The position numbers and the translations under genes were made by a program. From the NCBI RefSeq assembly GCF_047553045.1, contig NZ_CP180208.1, positions 2,666,001-2,730,000 on the forward strand: DNA of 64,000 bases, in the 5' to 3' direction. The notes under the pieces are model-generated. The model was given only the letters and a program-made list of their open reading frames with translations. It was not told the DNA's origin and did no database searches. This document shows positions 54,483 through 61,982 of the stretch, piece after piece; position 1 is the first letter of the stretch, and each line of letters starts with the position of its first letter. This DNA comes from Sphingomonas_L flavalba_A. GTDB lineage: Bacteria > Pseudomonadota > Alphaproteobacteria > Sphingomonadales > Sphingomonadaceae.

Positions 54483-55549
54483 GCGCGCTCGCCCTGCCGT
54501 CCCCGCGCGATGAAGCGTGGCGCTGGTCGGCGCTGGCCACGCTGCCGGCGCTGGCCGAGGCGTCACCGCGCGCCGACGCGCCGCCGGTCGCCCCCGCGTT
54601 CGGCGGCCCGCACCTGACCTTCGTTGATGGCGTCTATCGGCCGGAACGCAGCAACCCCGGCCCGGTCGCGGTCGGCGCGGTCGACGCGGCAAGCGACCAT
54701 CCGCTCGCCCGCCTCGCCGCCGGCCCGGGCTGGACGCTGGCGTTGGGCGACAATCACGCCGCCGGCCCGGTCGAGATCATCCACCTGTCGACCGGTGGCG
54801 CCAACCATGTCCCGGCCCGCATCGCCCTTGCCGCCGGGGCGCAGGCGAGCGTCGTCGAGACCTTCGTCGGCGACGGCTGGGCCAACCGGCTGACCGCGAT
54901 CGCGCTTGGAAAGGGCGCGCGGCTGATGCGGGCGCTGCGCCTGACCCAGACAAGCGGTTTCACCTCGCTGCGTGACGAAGCGGAAATCGGCGAAGGCGCC
55001 AGCCTTGTCACCGTCGCGCTTGGCGCCGGCGGCGCGGGCAGCCGGATCGACGCGGCGCTGACCCTGACCGGCACCGCCGCCTATGCCGAAATGGGCGGCG
55101 CGCTGCTCGCCCGCGGCGACCAGCGACAGGAAGCGGCGGTCGTCGTCCGCCACGCCGCCGAACAGGGGGTCAGCCGCCAGATCTGGCGCGCCGTCGCCGA
55201 CGACAGCGCCAGCGCCAGCCTTGCCGCCCGCGTCGAGGTGGCCAAGGGCGCGCAGAAGACCGACGGCGAACAGTCGTTGCGCGGCCTGCTGCTCAAGCGC
55301 GCGGCGACAATCAATCTGAAGCCAGAGCTGGAAATCTTCGCCGACGACGTGAAATGCGCCCACGGCGCCACCGTCGGCGAACTGGACGCCCAGGCCTTGT
55401 TCTACCTCGCCAGCCGGGGCGTCCCCCCGGCCGAAGCGCGCGCGCTCCTGACGCACGCTTTTGTGGTCGACGCGCTCGGCCGCATCGATGACGAGGCTCT
55501 GCGGGACGCATTCATCGCCGACGCCGACGCATGGCTGGCGGCGCGCTGA
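54479..55549 (+). CDS. sufD: Fe-S cluster assembly protein SufD
   Basis: 356 aa, SufB paralogue. N-terminal helical part ends near residue 100; beta-helix core with NHVPARIALAAGAQASVVETFVGDG, the DGEQSLRGLLLKRAATINLKPELEIFADDVKCAHGATVGELDAQALFYLASRGV block at about 262-315 is diagnostic, including the conserved His of the ADDVKCAHGAT motif near 302. Overlaps sufC by four bases and sufS by TGATG. Confidence 0.94.
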   Translation: MSALALPSPRDEAWRWSALATLPALAEASPRADAPPVAPAFGGPHLTFVDGVYRPERSNPGPVAVGAVDAASDHPLARLAAGPGWTLALGDNHAAGPVEIIHLSTGGANHVPARIALAAGAQASVVETFVGDGWANRLTAIALGKGARLMRALRLTQTSGFTSLRDEAEIGEGASLVTVALGAGGAGSRIDAALTLTGTAAYAEMGGALLARGDQRQEAAVVVRHAAEQGVSRQIWRAVADDSASASLAARVEVAKGAQKTDGEQSLRGLLLKRAATINLKPELEIFADDVKCAHGATVGELDAQALFYLASRGVPPAEARALLTHAFVVDALGRIDDEALRDAFIADADAWLAAR

Positions 55550-56766
55550 TGGCAACCCTGCTTTCCCCGACCAACGCATTCGACCACCGCGCCGATTTTC
55601 CGGCGTTGCCGGCCGACTGGCATTATCTCGACAGCGCCGCGACCGCACAGAAACCGCAGCTTGTGACCGACGCGATCGCCCGCGCCTACGATCGCGATTA
55701 TGCGACCGTCCATCGCGGCGTCTACAAGCGGTCGGCCGACATGACGCTGGCCTATGAAGCGGCGCGGCGGCGGATCGCCCGCTTCATCGGCGCCGCATCC
55801 GCCGACGAGCTGGTGTTCGTCCGCGGCGCGACCGAGGCGATCAACCTTGTCGCCCAGACGTGGGGCCAGACCCAGTTGAAGGCCGGCGACCGCATCCTGC
55901 TGTCGGTTCTGGAGCATCACAGCAACATCGTGCCCTGGCAGTTGCTGCGCGACCGCATCGGCATCGCAATCGACGTCTGCCCGCTGACCGCCGATGGCCG
56001 CATCGACCTCGACGCGGCGGAGGCGCTGCTGACCCCGGCGCATAAGCTGGTCGCCCTCGCCCATGTCTCGAACGTCCTCGGCTCGGTGCTCGACGCCCGG
56101 CGCGCGGCGGAACTGGCGCATGGCGTCGGCGCGAAGCTGCTGCTCGACGGGTGCCAGGCGGTGCCGCGCCTGCCGGTCGACGTCGCCGCGCTCGACTGCG
56201 ATTTCTACGCCTTTTCGGGGCACAAGCTCTACGGCCCGACCGGCATCGGCGCGCTGTGGGCGCGGGCCGAGATCCTCGACGCGATGCCGCCCTGGCAGGG
56301 CGGCGGCTCGATGATCGACAAGGTCAGCTTCGAACGCACCACCTACGCCCCCGCCCCCGCCCGGTTCGAAGCGGGGACGCCGCACATCGTCGGCGGCGTC
56401 GGGCTGGCCGCGGCGGTCGATTATGTCGAGGGCATCGGCCTCGCCGCGATCCACGCGCATGAAGCGGCGCTGGTCGCCGAGGCGCGCGAGCGGCTGGCGC
56501 GGATCAACAGCGTCCGCCTGTTCGGGCCGGCGGACAGCGCCGGCATCCTCAGCTTCGCGGTCGACGGCGTCCACCCGCACGACGTCGCCACCATCCTTGA
56601 TGAGGAGGGCGTGGCGATCCGCGCCGGCCATCACTGCGCCCAGCCGCTGATGGCCGAAATGGGCGTCACGGCGACGGCGCGGGCAAGCTTCGGCATCTAC
56701 AACGACGCCGCCGATGTCGAGGCACTGGCGCGCGGCGTCGAACGGGTAACGAGAATTTTCGGATGA
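55549..56766 (+). CDS. sufS: Cysteine desulfurase SufS
   Basis: 405 aa class V PLP enzyme, group II type. PLP Lys226 in AFSGHKLYGPTG, catalytic Cys363 in IRAGHHCAQPLM, and the start DFPALPADWHYLDSAATAQKP. It takes sulfur from cysteine for the Suf scaffold. ATG 55549 overlaps the sufD stop; a frame 18 bases longer exists but lies inside sufD. SufE is not found in the operon, so a separate acceptor (SufE or SufU) must exist elsewhere. Confidence 0.95.
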   Translation: MATLLSPTNAFDHRADFPALPADWHYLDSAATAQKPQLVTDAIARAYDRDYATVHRGVYKRSADMTLAYEAARRRIARFIGAASADELVFVRGATEAINLVAQTWGQTQLKAGDRILLSVLEHHSNIVPWQLLRDRIGIAIDVCPLTADGRIDLDAAEALLTPAHKLVALAHVSNVLGSVLDARRAAELAHGVGAKLLLDGCQAVPRLPVDVAALDCDFYAFSGHKLYGPTGIGALWARAEILDAMPPWQGGGSMIDKVSFERTTYAPAPARFEAGTPHIVGGVGLAAAVDYVEGIGLAAIHAHEAALVAEARERLARINSVRLFGPADSAGILSFAVDGVHPHDVATILDEEGVAIRAGHHCAQPLMAEMGVTATARASFGIYNDAADVEALARGVERVTRIFG

Positions 56767-57230
56767 GCGACGAACAGAGCATCAAGGTCGAAGAAGTGGA
56801 CGCGGTGGACAAGCCGCCCCGCGCGCGAGTGGACGACGCCCCGCGCGAGACGTTCGAGCGCAAGCGCGACTATCTCGAAGGCTTTCTGAGCCAGAAACCG
56901 GCGACGGTGGCGGAAGGCGAGCCGGGCGGCGCGCTCTACGAAGCGGTCATCGACGCGCTGCGCGAGATCTACGACCCCGAAATCCCGGTCAATATCTACG
57001 ATCTCGGGCTGATCTACGGCGTCGAGGTTGCCGCCGAGGGCCATGTCGCAGTGACGATGACGCTGACCACGCCGCATTGCCCGGTGGCCGAATCGATGCC
57101 GGGCGAGGTGGAGATGCGGGTCGGCGCCGTCCCCGGCGTCGGCAGCGCCGAGGTCGAACTGGTTTGGGACCCACCGTGGGACCCGCAGAAAATGTCGGAT
57201 GAAGCCAAACTGGAACTTGGCATGTTATAA
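56763..57230 (+). CDS. sufT: SUF-associated DUF59/MIP18 protein (SufT-like)
   Basis: 155 aa. A variable, charged N-terminal part (1-55) is followed by the DUF59 domain: ALREIYDPEIPVNIYDLGLIYGVEV near 66-90 and TLTTPHCPVAESMPGEVEMRV near 99-119 with the single conserved Cys; end block VWDPPWDPQKMSDEAKLELGML. This family takes part in Fe-S maturation. Joined to sufS by ATGA. This operon order (sufS-DUF59-sufA) is typical of alphaproteobacteria. Confidence 0.92.
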   Translation: MSDEQSIKVEEVDAVDKPPRARVDDAPRETFERKRDYLEGFLSQKPATVAEGEPGGALYEAVIDALREIYDPEIPVNIYDLGLIYGVEVAAEGHVAVTMTLTTPHCPVAESMPGEVEMRVGAVPGVGSAEVELVWDPPWDPQKMSDEAKLELGML

Positions 57231-57258
57231 GGGGGGTTAAGGAAGGAACGAAGCACCG

Positions 57259-57612
57259 ATGACGACCACCACCCGGACAAGGCCGGCGGCGCTGACCCTG
57301 ACCCCGGCGGCGGAAGCCCGCATCGCGGCGCTGATGGCCGGCGCCCCGGACGGCGCGATCGGCGTCAAGCTGTCGACCCCGCGGCGCGGCTGTTCCGGCC
57401 TCGCTTATTCGGTCGACTATGTGACCAAGGCGGATTCCTTCGACGAACGGATCGAAACGCCCGGCGGCAGCTTCTTCGTCGACGGCGGGTCGATCCTCTA
57501 CCTGATCGGCAGCCGGATGGACTGGGTGGAGGACGACTTCACCGCCGGCTTCGTGTTCCAGAACCCCAACGCCAAGGGCAGCTGCGGCTGCGGCGAAAGC
57601 TTCACGGTCTAG
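57259..57612 (+). CDS. sufA: A-type Fe-S carrier (SufA/IscA/HesB family)
   Basis: 117 aa. Three conserved cysteines bind or pass on clusters: Cys45 (RRGCSGLAY), and Cys109 and Cys111 (GSCGCGES). Other features match A-type carriers: LTPAAEARIAALM near 14-26 and YLIGSRMDWVEDDFTAGFVFQNPNAKG near 79-105. A GGAAGGA site is upstream. It is the last suf gene; after it the composition of the window changes. Confidence 0.95.
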   Translation: MTTTTRTRPAALTLTPAAEARIAALMAGAPDGAIGVKLSTPRRGCSGLAYSVDYVTKADSFDERIETPGGSFFVDGGSILYLIGSRMDWVEDDFTAGFVFQNPNAKGSCGCGESFTV

Positions 57613-57700
57613 GCCCGAACCGTCATCCCGGCGTGCGCTGGGGGGTATAGTGATAGCTGGTGGAAATTGTATTTGTGACCACAGCTCACTCGGGTGAGCC
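57613..57700. other. Core-to-island junction
   Basis: After sufA a fragment of a REP-like motif (CGTCATCCCGGCGTGCGCTGG, around 57622-57642) breaks off and AT-richer sequence begins. A small stem GCTCAC-TCGG-GTGAGC (about 57684-57699) lies just past the end of the GIY-YIG gene. No attachment-site core or flanking direct repeat could be seen. Confidence 0.4.
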
Positions 57701-58039
57701 CTATGTCGAGGTAGGGGAGTAGCGGCTATTCAAAATCGGCAGGGAACCCTCGGCCGAAAGATGTATATTCAACCACGTCCGTTCGACCTTGTTTGTTTCT
57801 GGAGTTTCGAACCAGTATATCCAAGTCGCTCTTCCTAGAGGCGTCGATGCCACTTTTTTTGGGGTGTCTAAATGCTGAATCATGCGGCGACGAATGCCTG
57901 CTGTTAGCCCGATATACAAGATGGTCCCATCAAACGTGGTGAGAACGTAACAGCCCGAACTATCGGGCAAAAAACGCTCCCGGCTGCGCCGAAAACTGTC
58001 CCTCTTTACAGGTTTGGGAAAGAGCTCACTCACATTCAA
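57701..58039 (-). CDS. GIY-YIG nuclease family protein
   Basis: 112 aa, single-domain. The GIY-YIG core is present: SGCYVLTTFDGTILYIGLTAGIRRRMIQHL, with GCYV and YIG spaced normally and the catalytic Arg in the following helix; a conserved Glu occurs in NKVERTWL. It starts at TTG 58039, whose TTGA overlaps the stop of the DGQHR-like fragment, so the gene was translated together with it. Composition is lower in GC than the suf genes. Activity on DNA is inferred from the family. No helicase or HTH domain is fused. Confidence 0.8.
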   Translation of the reverse strand: MNVSELFPKPVKRDSFRRSRERFLPDSSGCYVLTTFDGTILYIGLTAGIRRRMIQHLDTPKKVASTPLGRATWIYWFETPETNKVERTWLNIHLSAEGSLPILNSRYSPTST

Positions 58040-58270
58040 AATTCGATCGCCGTGGCCATGGATGCCTTATGAAGCGCTCGGGTCATCTCTTGACTGACAA
58101 CGTTAATTGCTCCGGCATTCAAGAAGCTCGCTTTCCCTCCCTTTGCCCACCAGTCGGAGTGGCCAACCCCTGCATACTCTCCCTCGGCGCTGTCAAAACA
58201 AGCTTGGAGCAAATGCTGCATGGTGGAAACGGTAAAGCTACCTTTATCTTGAAGCTTCATAAAAAATGGA
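58036..58270 (-). pseudogene. 3' fragment of a DGQHR-domain gene (left of the IS1595-family element)
   Basis: About 78 codons reading out of the left end of the element: FMKLQDKGSFTVSTMQHLL, EGEYAGVGHSDWW, LNAGAINVVSQEMTRALH, ending IEF. I take this as the C-terminal region of the DGQHR protein whose front lies at 60696-61305, because both are on the same strand, the element separates them and the end is coupled to the GIY-YIG gene. Joining the two pieces is not in frame, and no duplicated target is seen, so some sequence between them is probably lost. An alternative is a short independent gene starting at the Met of FMKLQDK. Confidence 0.55.
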
Positions 58271-58284
58271 ACCCATTTATCCCC

Positions 58285-58315
58285 TTGACCCACGTTCGCT
58301 AATCTGCGATATAAT
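58285..58315 (+). promoter_or_regulatory. Transposase promoter inside the left inverted repeat
   Basis: TTGACC (58285-58290) within the terminal repeat is followed after 19 nt by a perfect TATAAT (58310-58315), five bases before the transposase ATG. The message would be nearly leaderless. Confidence 0.55.
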
Positions 58316-58320
58316 GGGGC

Positions 58321-59226
58321 ATGACGAAGAAAAGCCCCTCTGCCAGCCCTGAGTTCTCGGTTCGGGAGTTCTTTGCCCGCTTCCCCGACGAGCAGGCTTG
58401 CCTTGAGCACATCATGTCGGTTCGCTTCGGCGGCACCATGATGGATTGCCCGGCTTGCGGCGCGGAAGGCCAGTTCCACAAGCTGCGCGAGCGCCGGGTC
58501 TATGCCTGCCCGAACTGCCTTCACCAGATCGCGCCGACTGCCAACACGATCCTGCACGACACGCGCACCCCGCTCGTTTCGTGGTTCTATGCCATGTATC
58601 TGTTCTGCACGACGCGCCACGGCGTGAGTGGCAAGGAACTTCAGCGCCAGCTTGGCGTGACCTACAAGACCGCATGGCGCATGGGGCAGCAAATCCGCGA
58701 TCTCACGACCAAGGCGCAGGGCTTCGACGCTCTGCTGGCCGGTCACGTCGAACTGGACGAAGCCTATGTTGGCGGTCGCCGTTCGGGCGGTAAGCGTGGT
58801 CGTGGCGCACCGGGCAAGACGATCGTCATGGGCCTTGCCGAGCGCGATGGTCGCATGAAGGCGGTTGTCATCCCGGACGTGAAGAAGGACACGCTGCGCG
58901 ACGTGGTTCTGGACAATGTGGAGCCCGGCTCGGTCGTCTCGACCGACGAGCTGGTGAGCTACAACTTACTGGCGGGCGACGGCTTCGAGCATGGCGTGGT
59001 GAAGCACGGCAAGAAGGAATACGCCCACTACGATTACCGTTCGGGCAACACCTTCCACGTCAACACCGTTGAAGGCTTCTGGCGGCTGTTCAAGGCTTCG
59101 GTTCGCTCGACCCATGTCCAGATCAGCGGCAAGCATATGCAGCGCTATCTCGACGAGTTCACTTTCCGCGCTTCGAACCGTGGGCGCGTGAATGGGATGT
59201 TTGATCTTCTGGTAGGGGCGCTGTGA
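58321..59226 (+). CDS. IS1595 family transposase
   Basis: 301 aa. The N-terminal zinc-ribbon has two CPxC pairs (DCPACG and YACPNCLHQ at about 42-67), followed by a helical region and the ISXO2-type DDE domain: VELDEAYVGGRRSGGKRGRGAPGKT near 143-167 with the first Asp, VSTDELVSYN near 204 with the second, and the NTVEGFWRLFKASVR block near 243-257. Terminal YLDEFTFRASNR is typical. It seems full length and intact, so the element may still move. Its 3' end is overlapped by the antisense 64-codon gene. Confidence 0.93.
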   Translation: MTKKSPSASPEFSVREFFARFPDEQACLEHIMSVRFGGTMMDCPACGAEGQFHKLRERRVYACPNCLHQIAPTANTILHDTRTPLVSWFYAMYLFCTTRHGVSGKELQRQLGVTYKTAWRMGQQIRDLTTKAQGFDALLAGHVELDEAYVGGRRSGGKRGRGAPGKTIVMGLAERDGRMKAVVIPDVKKDTLRDVVLDNVEPGSVVSTDELVSYNLLAGDGFEHGVVKHGKKEYAHYDYRSGNTFHVNTVEGFWRLFKASVRSTHVQISGKHMQRYLDEFTFRASNRGRVNGMFDLLVGAL

Positions 59227-59353
59227 TGCGCCCCACCATGGCTTCGAACTGAGCACGATCGGCAGGGCCTGTGCCCTCCGCTTCGGCTTGGTTGATGAAG
59301 TCCGACAATCGGCCCTCTGCGAGCGCCTGAGATAGGCTCAAGCGCCCAACCAC
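59159..59353 (-). CDS. Small passenger protein of the IS1595-family element
   Basis: 64 aa from GTG 59353. The start lies 16 bases inside the end of the 254-aa gene, and the 3' 68 bases are antisense to the transposase end. Sequence: LSLSQALAEGRLSDFINQAEAEGTGPADRAQFEAMVG, an acidic helical part, then a basic tail (SHSRAHGSKRGK). The family is unknown; similar short proteins occur near insertion sequences in sphingomonads by my recollection. It may assist the passenger pair, for example as an antidote or adaptor; this is speculation. Confidence 0.55.
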   Translation of the reverse strand: MVGRLSLSQALAEGRLSDFINQAEAEGTGPADRAQFEAMVGRITAPLPEDQTSHSRAHGSKRGK

Positions 59354-60102
59354 GATGCTGCCCTTTCGTAAACGCCATCCTCTTGGCGCCCTTCAATCAC
59401 ATGGCCCGATTGCGAGAGGATGTTGAAAAAGGGCCCCATCGCTACCTTGTCCTTGACCACCGCCACGCGGGCCGGGGGCGCATCGGCTAGAGAAAAATCA
59501 TGGAACATCGCTGCTGCCGGATAAACCGACATGTGGTGGTTGGCGACAGCCTGAAAAATCGCCTGCTGGCCATCGAGGTGGACAACAGCGTCCACTTCCC
59601 ATTGCTTAGTGGAGGGACCTGTAAGCGTCTGCTCACGCTCTACTCGCGCCTCCCCGAACACGGCGCGCAATCGTTGAAACAAATAGTCTGCGATTTCCGC
59701 CTGACCCTTTTTGCTGGCCTTGTGGAAGACCTTCCACGCCAGTCGTGAGGATGCAGCGGCAACGTCCGCCATGGCCGCTGCTAGCGCCTCTGGCGCGGCT
59801 TCAGACTGGAGCGAGCGGGTATCACTCCAAACCGCCATTCCTTCCGTGACGCTGGCGACATTCTTTGAAAAATACGTGCTCGCGCCGATTAGATCGGTTT
59901 CGCGGTAGGCCAGTGCGTTGTCTGAGATTGCGTATCCAAACCGCGTCTGAGTTATTGCGAGGCAGACCGCGCTGCCGCCAGGATAAAAAAGCGGGAGCGT
60001 GACATTAACAGCTTCTCCCCACCGGTTCACATGAACCAGTTGACCGATGGCTTCTGCCACGGCCCGATCAAGATCGGAGGTGAAGGGCACGATATTTGTC
60101 AT
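59338..60102 (-). CDS. Passenger protein, 254 aa, unknown (DUF1828-like N-terminus possible)
   Basis: 254 aa. The first 80 residues (FTSDLDRAVAEAIGQLVHVNRWGEAVNVTLPLFYPGGSAVCLAITQ; RFGYAISDNALAY) resemble the DUF1828 pattern of a short domain with a late 'SDNG/SDDA' turn. The middle is helical (KVFHKASKKGQAEIADYLFQRLRAVFG), followed by VEREQTLTGPSTKQWEVDAVVHLDGQQAIFQAVANH, which looks like a nuclease-type core with D and QAV; PD-(D/E)XK relation is possible but not shown. It is the middle gene of three passengers, 4 bp after the 169-aa gene. Confidence 0.6.
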   Translation of the reverse strand: MTNIVPFTSDLDRAVAEAIGQLVHVNRWGEAVNVTLPLFYPGGSAVCLAITQTRFGYAISDNALAYRETDLIGASTYFSKNVASVTEGMAVWSDTRSLQSEAAPEALAAAMADVAAASSRLAWKVFHKASKKGQAEIADYLFQRLRAVFGEARVEREQTLTGPSTKQWEVDAVVHLDGQQAIFQAVANHHMSVYPAAAMFHDFSLADAPPARVAVVKDKVAMGPFFNILSQSGHVIEGRQEDGVYERAASWLGA

Positions 60103-60106
60103 TCAA

Positions 60107-60616
60107 TTACACCAGCTTAAGCTGCCATTGCGGCAACTCGATGCGGTTTATACCATTGATTCTAAACTGAATCCTTACCAAGTCAAGAAGCTCGTCGAAG
60201 GAGACGGGGTCTGGATCGAGCGCTATTGCGAATGGAAGATTGCCCTCTCGCATCCGCCCTTGGTCCTCAAGCCAGTTGCCCTCATGCGTGTGATGATGAG
60301 ACCCGACGATGAGTGGCGAAGGCTTTCCGTCCACCGCCGGGTTCTTGTGGATCGGGGACAAAGGTCGCCATTCGATCCGAGCCAGCGGCAGTCGAGTGCG
60401 ACTGCCGGGGATGCCGATTTCAAGTTGGAAAAGAACGTCCGCGTCCACGCGATTGGTGTTGCAGGTAGCGCGCAAAGCAAATGAGCCAACCGTGACCCCG
60501 GCGACCTCTAGCGGCGCGAAGATTTCAATCTTCCCCGAGGCGTCTGGCTCTGTCCATTTAGTTCCCGGCGGCAGGTCTTTCCACGACCCCACCAAGGTAA
60601 GGTATGGGTTCGGCAT
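60107..60616 (-). CDS. Passenger protein, 169 aa, unknown
   Basis: 169 aa starting at ATG 60616, with AAAGG 5-9 nt upstream. Content: PPGTKWTEPDASGKIEIFAPLEVAGVTVGSFALRATCN, a beta-rich front; a central HHHTHEGNW run with four histidines (about 107-112), possibly metal binding; then an acidic, helical end (FDELLDLVRIQFRINGINRIELPQ). It is 4 bp upstream of the 254-aa gene, so the two are most likely cotranslated. No family recognised. The right inverted repeat of the element lies about 55 bp upstream, and a transcript could start there. Confidence 0.6.
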   Translation of the reverse strand: MPNPYLTLVGSWKDLPPGTKWTEPDASGKIEIFAPLEVAGVTVGSFALRATCNTNRVDADVLFQLEIGIPGSRTRLPLARIEWRPLSPIHKNPAVDGKPSPLIVGSHHHTHEGNWLEDQGRMREGNLPFAIALDPDPVSFDELLDLVRIQFRINGINRIELPQWQLKLV

Positions 60617-60695
60617 CGCCTTTACGTATCGCCGACCTCGGCGTTTGGCGAGTCACCCAGCCACCCACAAGCGTGGGTCAAGGGGATAGACGGGT

Positions 60696-61305
60696 ACTTG
60701 ATTGCCTTATCAACTTCTCCTTTTTCAACAGTGTTAAGTATCCATTTGGGAAGGCTCGGCATATCCTCCACATCCAAAGCATCGCTTAGTCGAGCTATAA
60801 TTCTTTGCTCAACAGATTTGTCTACGCTCTTTTGCGTGGTATTCACTATTAAGAAGTGACACATTTGTGCTATTTTAGGTAAATTAACCGCGATATTTAC
60901 CGGAATTTCAAATTCTAGAACGCGCTCGTCTTTCCCTGCTGCCATTTTAAGGCCTTCGAGACGATGCTGCCCATCAACCACACTAAACGGCCCAATTAGC
61001 AAGCTATCTATTTCAAGCGTGTTGGTCGCCTCGTTGAAATTCAGAGATTTGTCGGTCGCCAAAAAGACCGACGTGGGGAGAAACGCATCCTTGCTGTCCT
61101 GCCCTTTCACGACATAGTCCGCGAACTTTTTTGCCCGCGCTGTGTTCAGCAGCCGCTGATAACCCTTGTCGTTGCCATCGATCGGGTCGAGTGTCTCGAC
61201 ATTGTAAAAGTTCGCGCTGACAAGGTCACGAACTTTGAGCGATGTAGCATACAGGGTGAGCGCACCTTGACGAACTGGCGCCGCCGGAGCCGAAATTTTG
61301 GTCAA
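60696..61305 (-). pseudogene. 5' fragment of a DGQHR-domain (DndB-related) gene
   Basis: About 203 codons of a DGQHR-domain protein; the frame continues 29 codons into the element and stops at 60622. The N-terminal part has SLKVRDLVSANFYNVET, KGYQRLLNTARAKKFADYV, FLPTSVFLAT, and the domain hallmark VVDGQHRLEGL near residues 112-122, then FLIVNTTQKSVDKSVEQRI (the NxxQK motif). This family includes DndB, the regulator of phosphorothioate DNA modification. TTG 61305 has GAGGG upstream; an ATG nearby is directly followed by TAA. The C-terminal piece appears at 58036-58270. Confidence 0.75.
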
Positions 61306-61637
61306 TTACATGTCCCTCTAAATTGGTGGATAAAGTGCGCTAACGTCGCCGTCCAATTGATCTCGGACTATCGAAATCGCTTGAGCTAACCGTTGCGAGG
61401 TAGCGCACCTGCGGCTCGTGGGCCTTTGACGGGCCCCGCTCCCCGCTCTTCAAAACCCAATTCAATGGTAATTTCTCGGGATGCTAGCCGCTCGGCCAAC
61501 TCTCCGTCAACCTGTGCCCACCTTGCCAAAGCCCAGAATGCCATCAATCGGGCGACAATCCGTAACAATTAATTATGAACTGATGCGCTATGCCGCCCTA
61601 AACTCTTCTTTAGGAAGGAAGGGTAGAAGCGGCAGCA
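61306..61637. other. Intergenic stretch with one candidate small gene
   Basis: 332 bp between the DGQHR gene start and the small membrane protein. It contains the 60-codon minus-strand frame listed separately; apart from a GGGGCCCGTCAAAGGCCC dyad near 61423-61440 nothing else stands out. Confidence 0.5.
61386..61568 (-). CDS. Possible small protein, 52-60 aa, unknown
   Basis: 60 codons from TTG 61568 or 52 from an internal ATG (MAFWALARW). The front is helical and hydrophobic (RIVARLMAFWALARWAQVDGELAERLASREITIELGFEERG), the end is Gly/Ala/Pro-rich. Codon use is mixed, intermediate between core and island genes. Similar short frames occur next to integrated elements in alphaproteobacteria by memory, but I cannot name a family. 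No SD site. It may be noise. Confidence 0.35.
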   Translation of the reverse strand: MLRIVARLMAFWALARWAQVDGELAERLASREITIELGFEERGAGPVKGPRAAGALPRNG

Positions 61638-61982
61638 ATGGATATTATAAATCTGGCCATATACATTATATTAATATCTATTTTTCTTGGCCCTGGAGTA
61701 TATTTTTTCTTCCGATGGAACAATGAGGACACGAAAACTCCAGACCATAAACGGATCGAGGTAGGCAGCATAATGCTGGCTCTATGCTGGTCAACCGGAT
61801 GGCTCGCCTATTCTATGTATGATCGACGCGAGGATTGGAAGCGTACGCAAATCGTATGCAAGGCCTTCGAAACCGAGTTCCGTATAAAGCAGCCAACCGA
61901 TGACGACTGGAACAAACTGTACGATGAGGAATGGTGGCAAATCTGTAATCCAGAGTATGCGCCAGACCCACCGTACGATTGA
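61638..61982 (+). CDS. Small membrane protein, unknown
   Basis: 114 aa. Two membrane segments: IINLAIYIILISIFLGPGVYFFF at 3-25 and VGSIMLALCWSTGWLAYSMY at 42-61. The C-terminal 50 residues are soluble and rich in acidic and aromatic residues (DDDWNKLYDEEWWQICNPEYAPDPPYD). GGAAGGAAGG lies about 20 nt upstream and a weaker AGCGGCA nearer. Markedly AT-rich codon use. No family recognised. The TGA overlaps the TTG of the next possible gene (TTGA). Confidence 0.6.
   Translation: MDIINLAIYIILISIFLGPGVYFFFRWNNEDTKTPDHKRIEVGSIMLALCWSTGWLAYSMYDRREDWKRTQIVCKAFETEFRIKQPTDDDWNKLYDEEWWQICNPEYAPDPPYD

Larger units (their letters stand above)
58271..60695. mobile_element. IS1595-family element with passenger genes, about 2.4 kb
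   Basis: The ends are inverted: TATCCCCTTGACCCACG at 58278-58294 is the exact reverse complement of 60672-60688. Similarity runs outward to 58271 and 60695 with two transitions (ACCCATT at left, ACCCGTC at right). Inside are one transposase gene on the plus strand and three minus-strand genes. No 8-bp target duplication was found at any tested boundary. It interrupts a DGQHR-domain gene. The IS1595 superfamily is known to contain members with passenger genes, which fits this layout. Confidence 0.75.

Noticed and set aside
53619..54692. 357-codon minus-strand frame opposite sufC
   Set aside because: Antisense shadow of sufC, which has all ABC ATPase motifs.
58036..58746. A single 236-codon minus-strand gene across the left end of the IS1595-family element
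   Set aside because: The upstream two thirds is antisense to the transposase. Only the part outside the inverted repeat (58036-58270) looks like protein sequence.
59500..59748. 82-codon plus-strand frame inside the element
   Set aside because: Antisense to the 254-aa passenger gene, which is part of a tightly packed three-gene set; no start signal.
58263..60703. Target-site duplication flanking the IS1595-family element
   Set aside because: Eight-base flanks were compared for several possible boundaries (58271/60695, 58278/60688, 58281/60685) and none matched.
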